In this document: positions 33,550-41,831 of the stretch, one piece after another
How positions within the stretch are numbered: position 1 is the first letter of the stretch
Layout of the letters: each line of letters starts with the position of its first letter
Assembly (NCBI GenBank): GCA_020717985.1
Contig: DYDH01000009.1
Coordinates: forward strand, 1-48,049
Reading direction: 5' to 3'
DNA from: Herpetosiphon sp.
GTDB lineage: Bacteria; Chloroflexota; Anaerolineae; Anaerolineales; Villigracilaceae
DNA: 48,049 bases
The notes under the pieces: generated by a model
What the model saw: the letters and a program-made list of their open reading frames with translations, nothing else
Database searches by the model: none
What the model was told of the DNA's origin: nothing
Program-made: the position numbers and the translations under genes

Positions 33550-34632
33550 TTATTTCTCTGGTGTGAACGTCCAGGCTTGCTTGCCTTGCACGTCATAGGC
33601 GGCAAGGACAAATTCAGCTTGATACGGCGCAACGAGGATCATATCACCCGCAATAATGGGTGTGGTGTATATTTTGGCACCGACTGTTTTTTCCCAGACG
33701 GTCTTCCCTTCACGGTCCAAGGCGACAAGAGTCCCCGCTTCTGTCGCAACGTATATTTGGTCGCCAACAATAACCAGACTTGCCACGATGGGACCGTCTG
33801 GCTGTACAACGTCCCAATTTTGGTCGCCGGTGGCAATATCCAGTGAATAGATTTTTCCATCCAGGTCCGCATAGTAAAGTGTTTCATTGTCAACAACGGG
33901 CGAACCCCAGATCCAATTTCCAGCAGTCGCTGCAACTTCATGCCGGCCATTGGATTGGATGAACTCCACTGTGGAAGCGAACGAGCCGACATAAACGCCA
34001 TTGCTGCCAATTGCGGGACTGCTGGGAGCCGCGCCGCCCAGGTCAACGGGGTCGGCAACAGCGCCGCTGTCAATGTCAATGATGTGAAATTTATGGTCAA
34101 GGGATGTGACGTAAAGCGATGTGCCATCGGTGGATGGCGCCGCCCAGAGTGCGCCGCCCAATTCGATCGGGTCGGCGGCTTCCTTTCCATTCATATCAAG
34201 GATATATAGAAAGCCATCTGTATTGGGGGCATAGATCATGTCATTCAACACAAGGGGTGAAGCCAGCCATGCACCTTTGCCTTTGGAAAAAGGCTCAACC
34301 CATTTCTCTTTGCCTGTTGCCGGGTCGAGGCTGACAAAGGAATGCTTGGTACCCGCACTGCCGATTAAAAGTTGTCCATCATCAGTGAGCACAGGAGTTG
34401 CATAAAACAATAACTTACCATCAACTTCTGCGGGGTAGCGCCAGACTTCATTTCCAGTTTTCAGATCCACAGCGTACACAAGAGTACCGCTGGAAATATA
34501 TGCGTGCTCTGCATCTGCGGCAAGCCCATGCCAGTTGTTGGCGGCAGGCGCCCCAGAACACGCACTTAAAACCAATGCGCCAAGCGCAGTCAACAAAAAC
34601 AGAATCAATCGTTTTGTGTTCAATTTAGTCAC
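33550..34632 (-). CDS. PQQ-propeller (BamB-like) lipoprotein in the yidC operon
   Basis: This 360-residue protein has a signal peptide with lipobox VLSACSG near residue 25, then about seven PQQ-like propeller blades with recurring DxxTGxxxW motifs (DLKTGNEVW, DPATGKEKW, DIATGDQNW). BamB proteins of this fold assist outer-membrane protein assembly. This phylum is usually single-membrane, so the job may be membrane protein folding instead (inference). The GTG at 34632 is only 2 bases after GAGGAG; a TTG at 34623 with an 11-base gap is also possible. Confidence 0.88.
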   Translation of the reverse strand: MTKLNTKRLILFLLTALGALVLSACSGAPAANNWHGLAADAEHAYISSGTLVYAVDLKTGNEVWRYPAEVDGKLLFYATPVLTDDGQLLIGSAGTKHSFVSLDPATGKEKWVEPFSKGKGAWLASPLVLNDMIYAPNTDGFLYILDMNGKEAADPIELGGALWAAPSTDGTSLYVTSLDHKFHIIDIDSGAVADPVDLGGAAPSSPAIGSNGVYVGSFASTVEFIQSNGRHEVAATAGNWIWGSPVVDNETLYYADLDGKIYSLDIATGDQNWDVVQPDGPIVASLVIVGDQIYVATEAGTLVALDREGKTVWEKTVGAKIYTTPIIAGDMILVAPYQAEFVLAAYDVQGKQAWTFTPEK

Positions 34633-34678
34633 TTCTCCTCATTAATCATAACAGCAAATAAACTGTCATGATAAATCG

Positions 34679-34975
34679 CTAGGGAACGGGGTCGTATCCG
34701 CCCGAATTGAACGGATTACAACGTAATACGCGCCAGGCCGCCATCAACGAACCTTTCAACGCGCCATGTTTATAAACGGCCTGATAGCCATAATGAGAAC
34801 AGGATGGATAAAAACGGCAGGTATTGGCGGGCAGTCCTGGTGAGATCAGCATTTGGTATAAACGAATCAAAGCCAGCACAACAATGCGCGGCCAATTGAC
34901 CAACGTACGCGGCATGTCACGCAAGCGCGGTTCGCTGGAATATTCATGCAAATGGACTTCTTCTTCAGGATTCAT
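34679..34975 (-). CDS. yidD: Membrane protein insertion efficiency factor YidD
   Basis: This small protein carries the YidD core, with [20 protein letters not shown] and a later [12 protein letters not shown] and [14 protein letters not shown]. From ATG 34975 it is 98 residues, longer than the usual 70-90, and overlaps rnpA by 11 bases. A start at the later Met before PRTLVNW would give 78 residues. It helps YidC-dependent insertion. A longer frame to 35023 runs deep inside rnpA and is unlikely. Confidence 0.9.
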   Translation of the reverse strand: MNPEEEVHLHEYSSEPRLRDMPRTLVNWPRIVVLALIRLYQMLISPGLPANTCRFYPSCSHYGYQAVYKHGALKGSLMAAWRVLRCNPFNSGGYDPVP

Positions 34976-35315
34976 CCGCAGGGAGGATTTGGGCGCGCCG
35001 GAAGAGGTTATCCAACGCGGCACGGGTATCTTCCAAGGTGGCGGTTACAAGTGGTGGACGGGCAATCAGGATCATGTCCCAGCCAAAAGTGAAAGATGTC
35101 AGGTATGGTCGCAATGCCTCGCGCAAAAGCCGCTTGGCTCGGTTACGATGAATTGCGGTGCCTGTCGTCTTGCCTGCGATAACACCCACACGCACATGAG
35201 TGGACGTTTCACTGGCTTGCACAACTAACACGACAAGCGGGTGGGCATAAGACTTACCAATTCGCCGCACCCGCTTGAAATCTTCAGATCGGGTCAGGCG
35301 AAATTTGCTCTGCAC
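34965..35315 (-). CDS. rnpA: Ribonuclease P protein component
   Basis: This 116-residue protein binds RNase P RNA for tRNA 5' maturation. The RNR signature [16 protein letters not shown] (about 52-67) and [13 protein letters not shown] at the N-terminus fit the family. The start is GTG at 35315, preceded by GAGGCGCGG. Its C-terminus overlaps yidD, as is common. Confidence 0.96.
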   Translation of the reverse strand: MQSKFRLTRSEDFKRVRRIGKSYAHPLVVLVVQASETSTHVRVGVIAGKTTGTAIHRNRAKRLLREALRPYLTSFTFGWDMILIARPPLVTATLEDTRAALDNLFRRAQILPADES

Positions 35316-35359
35316 CCGCGCCTCAATATGAATCTCTGCGCACTAAAATACGCAGAGAC

Positions 35360-35530
35360 TTACCAACGAACCTTCTTTACATGCTCATTGGACCTAACAG
35401 TTAATTTATAGCGGCCGCGCAAACGGCGGCGTTTGAGCACGTTACGGCCATCTGCCGTGGACATGCGTTGTCTAAAACCGTGTACACGCACGCGGCGGCG
35501 GATCTTGGGTTGGTATGTTCTCTTAACCAT
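35360..35530 (-). CDS. rpmH: Ribosomal protein bL34
   Basis: This 56-residue protein has the [20 protein letters not shown] start and [12 protein letters not shown] of bL34. It is slightly longer than the usual 44-47 residues at the C-terminus. The start at ATG 35530 has AAGGAAG about 9 bases upstream; a longer frame from 35566 lies before that site. A strong promoter lies at 35611-35640. dnaA, the usual neighbour, is absent. Confidence 0.97.
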   Translation of the reverse strand: MVKRTYQPKIRRRVRVHGFRQRMSTADGRNVLKRRRLRGRYKLTVRSNEHVKKVRW

Positions 35531-35610
35531 TCGAAATACTTCCTTATTATGTAAAGATGATTGCAAACCCCATAGCAGGGAGTCAGCTGTCAGTTAGTTA
35601 GTGGCGCAAA

Positions 35611-35640
35611 ATTATACCTCAATGGTTCTGATTCGGTCAA
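35611..35640 (-). promoter_or_regulatory. Sigma-70-type promoter of the rpmH operon
   Basis: On the minus strand, TTGACC (35640-35635), an 18-base spacer, then TATAAT (35616-35611). It lies 80 bases before the rpmH ATG and is the clearest promoter in the window. Confidence 0.85.
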
Positions 35641-35830
35641 TTTGAATTTATATCGGTTTTCCTCCCTGCATGGCTTTTGCAAAGTCCGGTTTGCGTCGCT
35701 CTGAGGGAGCAGGTCCGCCGCTATCGAAGAGACCCACAGCCGTTGTAGAGTCCCTATTCTTCCCTACCCCATATTTACACAGTCAGGAATTGTTTTCTTT
35801 TGTATAATAAAACTGTTCAAGGAGTTTACC
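35641..35830. other. Spacer between rpmH and the PAS-GGDEF gene with a possible structured element
   Basis: No gene is seen here. A GC-richer block has nested pairing: 35662-35667 with 35704-35709, and 35679-35683 with 35690-35694 around GTCCGG. It might be a small RNA or a leader. A TATAAT at 35803-35808 is a likely -10 for the plus-strand gene, without a clear -35. No DnaA box was found. Confidence 0.35.
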
Positions 35831-37261
35831 ATGTCAACCGATCACTATAAAAGCCTGTTCGAATATGCCCCCATCTCATTATGGGAGGAAGATTACAGCG
35901 GGATAAAACTGTTCTTTAACGAACTGCGGTCACAGGGCATTACAGATTTGAACAATCATCTCAACCAACACCTTGCAGATATTGACGCCTGTATGAAGCA
36001 AATCAAGGTCAAACATGTCAATGCCAAAACGCTGGAGATGTTCGGGGCAAAATCAGAAAAGGAACTGCTTGACAACCTGGGCACAATCTTTCGTAATGAA
36101 ATGCGCCAGCATTTCCAAACGGAACTGCTGTCCCTGTGGAACAACGAGACAAGCTGGGCAGGTGAAGGCATCAATTACACACTTCAAGGTGAACCGCTTA
36201 ACATTCGACTGCACTGGCAGATCCTGCCAGAATGTATTGAAACCTGGGATTGCGTAATGGTTGCCATCGAAAATATTACCTCCCTCAAAAAAGCAGAAGC
36301 ACGCTTTCAGCACCTCTTTACCTACGCCCCCATCTCACTTTGGGAAGAGGATTATCAGGGCATCCGGAAATTATTTGGAACATTACAGGCAGATGGAATT
36401 ACAGACCTTAAAGCGCATCTCGCCAGACACCCGGAACTGGTCGACCAATTTATGGGCATGATCCGTGTCCTCGACATTAACCTGAAAACGCTCGAACTCT
36501 TCGGGGCTTCATCAAAAGAGGTTTTGCTTTCCAATCTCGACAAGATTTTTCGCGATGAAATGCGTCAACACTTTGCAAGCGAACTTGTGGATATGTGGAA
36601 TGGAAAAACCAGCTATGAACGCGAGGGAATCAACTATTCGCTTTCAGGTGAACCTATCAATGTACATCTGGACTGGCGTCTCATGCCCGGGCACGAGAAG
36701 GATTTTTCCTGGGTATTGGTTGCTCTTCAGGACATCACCGCGCGGAAAAAATCAGAGGACTATCTGCGTTACCTCGGCACGCATGATGTTATGACAGGCT
36801 TATACAACCGCGCCTTTTTTGAAGAGCAAATGCTCAAACTTGCAAACTCGCAGGACGAAGTCAGTTTCATCATGGCTGACCTGGACGGCTTAAAACGAGT
36901 GAATGACACAGATGGGCATCAAGCAGGAGATAACATGATCCGACGCGCCGCGGAGGTGTTGAAAACTGTATTCGATCAGGGTCAGGTCGTTGCCCGTATC
37001 GGCGGAGATGAATTCATTGCGATCCTGCACAACGAGCAAGCCGCGCAGGAATTCATTGAGCGGATTCCCACTTTGGTGACGCTCAACAATAAGTATTATC
37101 AAGGTCCAGAACTAAGGCTTGCATTAGGCACAGCAACCCACAGAAAAAATGAAACACTTGAAAAAACCTTCACCCGTGCAGATCAAGCCATGTATACAGA
37201 TAAGGCAAACCATTACCGAGACAGCCAGTCCGCTCAAGACAGGAGAACAAACAGCAAGTAA
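35831..37261 (+). CDS. Diguanylate cyclase with two duplicated PAS domains
   Basis: This 476-residue cytosolic protein makes c-di-GMP from GTP. Two PAS-like domains (about 8-150 and 158-300) are plainly a tandem duplication: FEYAPISLWEEDY versus FTYAPISLWEEDY, MRQHFQTEL versus MRQHFASEL, EGINYTLQGEPLN versus EGINYSLSGEPIN. The GGDEF domain (about 310-460) has an intact RIGGDEF motif. The inhibitory RxxD site before it reads DQGQ, so product inhibition is probably lost. AAGGAG lies 6 bases before the ATG. No transmembrane segment is seen; the signal is unknown. Confidence 0.92.
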   Translation: MSTDHYKSLFEYAPISLWEEDYSGIKLFFNELRSQGITDLNNHLNQHLADIDACMKQIKVKHVNAKTLEMFGAKSEKELLDNLGTIFRNEMRQHFQTELLSLWNNETSWAGEGINYTLQGEPLNIRLHWQILPECIETWDCVMVAIENITSLKKAEARFQHLFTYAPISLWEEDYQGIRKLFGTLQADGITDLKAHLARHPELVDQFMGMIRVLDINLKTLELFGASSKEVLLSNLDKIFRDEMRQHFASELVDMWNGKTSYEREGINYSLSGEPINVHLDWRLMPGHEKDFSWVLVALQDITARKKSEDYLRYLGTHDVMTGLYNRAFFEEQMLKLANSQDEVSFIMADLDGLKRVNDTDGHQAGDNMIRRAAEVLKTVFDQGQVVARIGGDEFIAILHNEQAAQEFIERIPTLVTLNNKYYQGPELRLALGTATHRKNETLEKTFTRADQAMYTDKANHYRDSQSAQDRRTNSK

Positions 37262-37292
37262 TTCACCTGAATAAAACGGGCTTTAATTTGTT

Positions 37293-37333
37293 ATCACCAC
37301 AGGCTTGCGGCACAAAAGTCTGTGGTGATTTTT
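37293..37333 (+). terminator. Intrinsic terminator of the PAS-GGDEF gene
   Basis: ATCACCACAG (37293-37302) pairs with CTGTGGTGAT (37320-37329) and is followed by TTTTA. It ends the plus-strand gene 32 bases after its stop. Confidence 0.8.
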
Positions 37334-37343
37334 ATGGGGTGGA

Positions 37344-38360
37344 TCATTGGGCGAAGTACTTATCCCATACTCTTTGTTTGGCAGACTCTTCAACAAATGA
37401 AGATTCAAACGCGTACCGATTGCAAGCGGCAATATCGTCCATGCTCATTCCCAGAATCTCGTGAGCAATACGATACTCATTATTTACATTCGTCTCCAAC
37501 ACTTCGGGATCATCTGAATTAATGGTTACACGCAAACCAAGATCGAAGAGTTTTTTCAGCGGATGCGCTTCAATCGTTGGCACGGAATTGGTTAGGTAAT
37601 TACTCCATGGATTAACTTCAAGTGTGATATTGCGTTCCCTGATTAATTCAATGACTTTCATGTCTTCGATACTATGAATGCCATGACCGATGCGGTCAGG
37701 CTGAAAAACGTGGATGGTATCCCAAACCGCCGAGGCAGGCGTATCTTCGCCAGAGTGGATGGTCACTTTCAAACCTGAATCCTTTGCCTTCAAGATCGGC
37801 TTCACAAAATTGCTCATCGGATAAAGCAGTTCCCCATCGGCAAGGTCAACGGCTTGAATATGCTGCCTGTTGCGAATTGCCCAATCTACGGTTTTGACAC
37901 ACGAGTCCGCGCCCATGCCGCGTGATGTAATGGCAATGATGCCAATTGCCATGTCAAACTCTGTTTCGGCGCGTTCCTTTGCACGCAGGAGAGCTTCCAG
38001 AGATTCATCCCAATCGAGGTTGTGACCATGAAATGCCCAGTCAGGCGAAAAGCGGACTTCAAACAATTTTATATTTTGCCGCGCACAATCTTCAAATAAT
38101 TCCCATGCGATACGCTCCACTACGGCAGGCGAAGTGATGCTGTTTTGAAAAATAGCGAAGGCATCCAGCACGGCTTGCAGATCGCGCAATTGGTCAAAGA
38201 CTTTTACGCGCTTATCCAAGTCACGGACTTCATACGCGGGTAATTTCAAATTATATTCACGCGCCACATCAATAATGGTCTGCGTGCGGATCGAGCCTTC
38301 AAGATGGCAATGGATTTCGGTCTTGGGGATGTCGTTATATTTTGGGTCGAAGTTTTTCAT
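37344..38360 (-). CDS. add: Adenosine deaminase
   Basis: This 338-residue zinc enzyme deaminates adenosine to inosine. His17 and His19 in IHCHLEGS bind zinc; HSGEDTPAS supplies the next His with Glu, IGHGIHS adds a His, and NSDDPEV gives the late metal-binding Asp. The SDDP motif and overall length fit adenosine deaminase; adenine deaminase cannot be excluded by eye. The start at ATG 38360 has no clear Shine-Dalgarno. It lies after the carbamoylase-like gene on the same strand, separated by a palindrome. Confidence 0.9.
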   Translation of the reverse strand: MKNFDPKYNDIPKTEIHCHLEGSIRTQTIIDVAREYNLKLPAYEVRDLDKRVKVFDQLRDLQAVLDAFAIFQNSITSPAVVERIAWELFEDCARQNIKLFEVRFSPDWAFHGHNLDWDESLEALLRAKERAETEFDMAIGIIAITSRGMGADSCVKTVDWAIRNRQHIQAVDLADGELLYPMSNFVKPILKAKDSGLKVTIHSGEDTPASAVWDTIHVFQPDRIGHGIHSIEDMKVIELIRERNITLEVNPWSNYLTNSVPTIEAHPLKKLFDLGLRVTINSDDPEVLETNVNNEYRIAHEILGMSMDDIAACNRYAFESSFVEESAKQRVWDKYFAQ

Positions 38361-38397
38361 CGGAACCTGCTTGCAGACAGTAAACGATGGACGGTTG

Positions 38398-38433
38398 ACC
38401 GTGGATGACGGTCTGCAGTCTACCATCCACGGT
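38398..38433 (-). terminator. Hairpin after the carbamoylase-like gene
   Basis: ACCGTGGATG (38398-38407) pairs perfectly with CATCCACGGT (38424-38433), 10 bases after the stop of the gene at 38443. A second loosely matched ACGATGGAC word is adjacent. No T-run, so terminator or repeat is uncertain. Confidence 0.5.
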
Positions 38434-38442
38434 CTCTAAATT

Positions 38443-39690
38443 TTACCCGCTTCCCAAGGTCAGCGCGATTTGCAACAAAATATTTGCGCCGTTCACACAA
38501 TCCTCCCATTTTGTTAATTCGCGCGGCGCGTGGCTGGCTCCATCCACTGAAGGGACAAAGATCATGCCGATGGGACAAATCCCATTCAAAGATTGCGCAT
38601 CGTGGATCGCACCAGAAACAAGCGACATGTGGGTTAAGCCCAAAGTATCACACGAATTCATAAAAGCCTGTTGCATATTTTCACTCATCGCGCTCGGGGC
38701 ATGTCCGCCAAGGAATTCAATCCGCAGATCCAGCCTAAAACGTTCCGCTTCCAACTTTGCGCACTCGATCAACGCGCCATCCAACTCCGCAAATTGATCC
38801 GCATCGGGTGAGCGAAATTCAAGCGACACATCCACACGCAATGGGACAATATTAAAAACGCCGGGCGCAAAATCCATCTTGCCGATATTGACAACACAAT
38901 TTGGAAAATCACGCATCACGATCTCACGCGCTGCAAGCGTGAATGCACTCGCCCCCAGCCCCGCATCCAAACGGTCTTCCATCAATGTTGAGCCTGCATG
39001 GTCAGCGCGCCCAATAAAACTTAAACGATACGAGCGAATCCCCACAATGGCAGTAACGACTCCAATATTAAACCCTGCACGCTCCAGCCGTTTTCCCTGT
39101 TCAATGTGCAATTCCAAATAACCAGCCAACGATCCTTTTGAACGCGCGGCCTTGAATATCCCTGCTTCGGATAAGCCCGCGCGATTCATGCCCGCGATTA
39201 AATCCTCGCGCCCGCCACGCGGATTTTTCAAAGCCTCTGGATGAAGACGACCAGCCAGCGCCGCGCTCCCAAGCAGGCCGACGAGCGTACCTTCTTCATC
39301 CGTGAAGTCAATCGCTTCCAACTTAACCCCAAGCTTGATCCTGTTTTCTTTGACAGTTCTCAACACCTCGAGAGCCGCCACCACGCCAAGCGCGCCATCG
39401 AAGCGCCCGCCATTGGGGACAGAGTCAAGGTGCGATCCCAATAAAATAGTCGGCGCATTTTTATTGTTACAAGCCAATAATGCGGAATGATTCCCTGCTC
39501 CATCCATGTGAAATTCCAAGCCGGAATTTTCGATCTCGGTGCGTAACCAATTCCGCGCGGCGAGATGCGCTTCGCTAAAGGTGACACGGCTCACGCCGCC
39601 ATCGCCCGTCGCGCCGATCAATGCCAGGTGGATAAACGAATCATGCATACGGTTCGCATTGACGCGCAGGGTTGAAAAAGATTCGGTCAT
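38443..39690 (-). CDS. M20-family Zn-dependent hydrolase, N-carbamoyl amino acid hydrolase/allantoate amidohydrolase type
   Basis: This 415-residue two-metal hydrolase has the metal motifs GSHLDSVPNGGRFDG (His and bridging Asp), TDEEGT and LELHIEQGKRLE. The dimerisation insert follows GRADHAG. These match AmaB/AllC/HyuC-type enzymes, which release ammonia or CO2 from ureido compounds, useful for nitrogen salvage next to the adenosine deaminase (inference). GGAGAC lies 7 bases before ATG 39690. Confidence 0.9.
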   Translation of the reverse strand: MTESFSTLRVNANRMHDSFIHLALIGATGDGGVSRVTFSEAHLAARNWLRTEIENSGLEFHMDGAGNHSALLACNNKNAPTILLGSHLDSVPNGGRFDGALGVVAALEVLRTVKENRIKLGVKLEAIDFTDEEGTLVGLLGSAALAGRLHPEALKNPRGGREDLIAGMNRAGLSEAGIFKAARSKGSLAGYLELHIEQGKRLERAGFNIGVVTAIVGIRSYRLSFIGRADHAGSTLMEDRLDAGLGASAFTLAAREIVMRDFPNCVVNIGKMDFAPGVFNIVPLRVDVSLEFRSPDADQFAELDGALIECAKLEAERFRLDLRIEFLGGHAPSAMSENMQQAFMNSCDTLGLTHMSLVSGAIHDAQSLNGICPIGMIFVPSVDGASHAPRELTKWEDCVNGANILLQIALTLGSG

Positions 39691-39734
39691 GTGATGAGTC
39701 TCCGTTTCCCCAATCATACTGCAAGAAATTAATC

Positions 39735-39774
39735 AAAAAAGGAGTCAAACCTCTGTGGCTCGACTCCTTTTTTG
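39735..39774. terminator. Bidirectional terminator, likely for Hsp20
   Basis: AAAAAAGGAGTC (39735-39746) pairs with GACTCCTTTTTT (39762-39773). The A/T ends give a T6 run for minus-strand transcripts, 14 bases after the Hsp20 stop. Confidence 0.85.
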
Positions 39775-39786
39775 GTCTTGCATCGT

Positions 39787-40230
39787 TTACTTGGTCTTGA
39801 TATTGATGGTCTTCGGGCGGACTTCTTCAGCCTTGGGAAGGGTGATGGTGAGGATGCCGTTTTCGAATTCGGCTTTAGCTTTATCCGCGATGACATCAGT
39901 GGGCAGAGCAAGCGTGCGCTCGAACATGCCCCAGCGTTGTTCGCGAAGGTGATATGCCTTTTCCTTCACCTCTTCCTTTTCCTTGGTTTCGCCCTTAATT
40001 GTGAGCGCTTCGCCTGTGACGTTGATCTGCACATCATCAGCCTTGACACCGGGAATGGCGGCTTTGACGACGATCTCATTATCGGTCTGGTACATATCCA
40101 CGGCGGGCGCAGACCAGTGACCATCGTTCAGGCGGAGCGGTCGCGTGAAAGCGTCATCGAAGAGGCGATCCATGGCATCGCGCAAGGTCATCATCTCTCG
40201 AGCGGGTTCCCAACGAATTAAGTTTGACAT
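39787..40230 (-). CDS. Small heat-shock protein, Hsp20 family
   Basis: This 147-residue holdase chaperone prevents aggregation of unfolded proteins. The alpha-crystallin domain (about 40-135) contains VVKAAIPGVKADDVQINV and FERTLALPTDV, ending in GILTITLPKAE. The C-terminal IxI-like motif is KTINIKTK. AAAGGAGGT, a very strong ribosome site, lies 4 bases before the ATG, so high translation is likely. Confidence 0.95.
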   Translation of the reverse strand: MSNLIRWEPAREMMTLRDAMDRLFDDAFTRPLRLNDGHWSAPAVDMYQTDNEIVVKAAIPGVKADDVQINVTGEALTIKGETKEKEEVKEKAYHLREQRWGMFERTLALPTDVIADKAKAEFENGILTITLPKAEEVRPKTINIKTK

Positions 40231-40279
40231 AGGTACCTCCTTTTGGATTGGTTGGTTTGAACTTACATGCTTAATTTAA

Positions 40280-40308
40280 AACGCCCGCGTTAAAAAAACG
40301 TAGGCGTT
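40280..40308 (-). terminator. Weak hairpin after the 40337 regulator
   Basis: AACGCC (40280-40285) pairs with GGCGTT (40303-40308), with CGTT/AACG pairing further in after mismatches. On the minus strand TTTT follows. It probably ends the kinase-phosphatase operon. Confidence 0.5.
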
Positions 40309-40336
40309 CCGTACTCATTTTGTTAGAAATTTTGAT

Positions 40337-41056
40337 TTATTCTTTTGCGCGTTTGTAATCCACAAAGCGATAGCCAACTCCGCGCTCGGTGAGGATGTAC
40401 TTGGGATCGGCGGGGTCTTTTTCCAATTTCTGGCGCAGGTAGTTGATGTAGAGGCGGACATAGTGCGGCTCGTCGCGGTATTCATAGCCCCAAACTTTTT
40501 GGAGCAATTGATCGTGCGAAACCACCCACCCTGCATTTTGCACAAGGTGAAAGAGCAGGCGATATTCGGTTGGGCGAAGTTTTACGAGTTTGCCTTCGAG
40601 CCAGATCTCGCGGCGGTCAAAATCTATTTTGAGTCGTTTGTCAATTTCGAGCAGACCATGCATGGAGCCGGTCGCGCCCTCCGTGCGGCGTAACACGGCT
40701 TTCACACGGCTGACCAACTCGCGCGGACTGAACGGCTTGGTGACGTAATCATCAGCGCCGCCTTCAAGCCCACGCACACGGTCGTCCTCTTCGCCTTTGG
40801 CTGTAAGCATAATGACAGGCACATTGGTGATCTCACGGATGGTTTCAAGCACTTCAAAGCCATCCAGGTCGGGCATCATCACATCGAGCAAAATAAGGTC
40901 GGGGGTGACATCACGCAATTTTTGGATGGCTTGCTTGCCATTAAATGCTTCACTTACCTGAAAGCCATCATGCTCGAGATTCATGCGGATGAAACGCACC
41001 ATGCGCTCTTCATCATCCACAACGAGAATGCGGCGGCGTTCGACAGAATCGGGCAT
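40337..41056 (-). CDS. OmpR/PhoB-family response regulator, last gene of the Ser/Thr kinase operon
   Basis: This 239-residue regulator has acidic pair Asp14/Asp15 (LVVDDEE), phosphoacceptor Asp58 ([11 protein letters not shown]) and a Lys in YVTKPF, followed by a winged helix ending [10 protein letters not shown]. No histidine kinase is beside it. It starts 2 bases after the small LSm-like gene, so it is transcribed with the Ser/Thr kinase operon and may be phosphorylated by, or report, that pathway (inference). Confidence 0.92.
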   Translation of the reverse strand: MPDSVERRRILVVDDEERMVRFIRMNLEHDGFQVSEAFNGKQAIQKLRDVTPDLILLDVMMPDLDGFEVLETIREITNVPVIMLTAKGEEDDRVRGLEGGADDYVTKPFSPRELVSRVKAVLRRTEGATGSMHGLLEIDKRLKIDFDRREIWLEGKLVKLRPTEYRLLFHLVQNAGWVVSHDQLLQKVWGYEYRDEPHYVRLYINYLRQKLEKDPADPKYILTERGVGYRFVDYKRAKE

Positions 41057-41058
41057 GC

Positions 41059-41301
41059 CTACTCCCTCACAAAGCCGATGATCTTTTCTTCATCGGCGCT
41101 TTCAAGGACTTCGATAAAATTCACTTTGGCCAGGGGCCATATAACTTTGACAACGTTATTATTAATATAGTGCAGGTCTTTACCGTCACGCTGGCGCGGA
41201 TTCGAAACCGTAATAATACTATCTGTGGATTTGGGCAATTCATCCACTTCACCAGTAATGGCTGTTTCGCCCGCAATATGTATGATGACAGAATATGCCA
41301 T
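41059..41301 (-). CDS. Small beta-rich protein, LSm-like, unknown function
   Basis: This 80-residue protein is not a family I can name. Strands [32 protein letters not shown] and [17 protein letters not shown] suggest a small barrel. The order, with an I/VTVSN turn and a closing IxWxxP-like strand, resembles the 21832 protein next to cpaF. It lies between the FHA gene (16 bases) and the regulator (2 bases) in the operon. Probably a small adaptor. Confidence 0.6.
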   Translation of the reverse strand: MAYSVIIHIAGETAITGEVDELPKSTDSIITVSNPRQRDGKDLHYINNNVVKVIWPLAKVNFIEVLESADEEKIIGFVRE

Positions 41302-41317
41302 GACAGACTCTCTTTTC

Positions 41318-41830
41318 TTATAGGTTCTTGACTAAAACCTGCAGCTTCAACTTTCCAAGTGCAACGATGTCACCATGATTAAGCACCTGCTCAACATTGG
41401 AAACAAGACGCTTTCCGTTGATGTACGTGCCGTTGGCTGATCCCAGGTCAATAAAAATGATGCGACCGCCGTCGCGCTTGATAACCGCATGAAGACGCGA
41501 TACGCCCGCCGCGTAGGCTTGATAGGGTGAGAGGTCAATATCGGGCATAATGGGCTGACCTTCGCTCACACGCCCCATTGTGAATTCATTTCTCACAGAA
41601 AGCGGAAGCACCTGCCCGGTATCCAGCAAATGCAGGCTTCCCCATGCGTCACTGCCGTCAAACTGTTGGTATGTATCGTCCTTGGGTATGCGCTCATTGA
41701 CTTTTTCAAATTGCTGTGTCGTGATATTTTGGGTGGTAAGAGTATCCCTGCCAACCAATTGAGATCCGCATTCTGCGCAAAACATGGCGCCAGCCATATT
41801 GGATTGTTTACAATTGGAACAAATGATCAT
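41318..41830 (-). CDS. Zinc-ribbon plus FHA domain protein
   Basis: This 170-residue protein begins with a zinc ribbon, ICSNCKQ and FCAECGS (Cys4), then a linker, then an FHA domain (about 85-168) with GRVSEG, GVSRLHAVIKRDGG and DLGSANGTYINGKR, the core residues for binding phosphothreonine. It is the likely phospho-reader of the adjacent kinase. It starts one base after the DnaJ-VWA gene stop, so translation is coupled. Confidence 0.93.
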   Translation of the reverse strand: MIICSNCKQSNMAGAMFCAECGSQLVGRDTLTTQNITTQQFEKVNERIPKDDTYQQFDGSDAWGSLHLLDTGQVLPLSVRNEFTMGRVSEGQPIMPDIDLSPYQAYAAGVSRLHAVIKRDGGRIIFIDLGSANGTYINGKRLVSNVEQVLNHGDIVALGKLKLQVLVKNL

Positions 41831-41831
41831 T

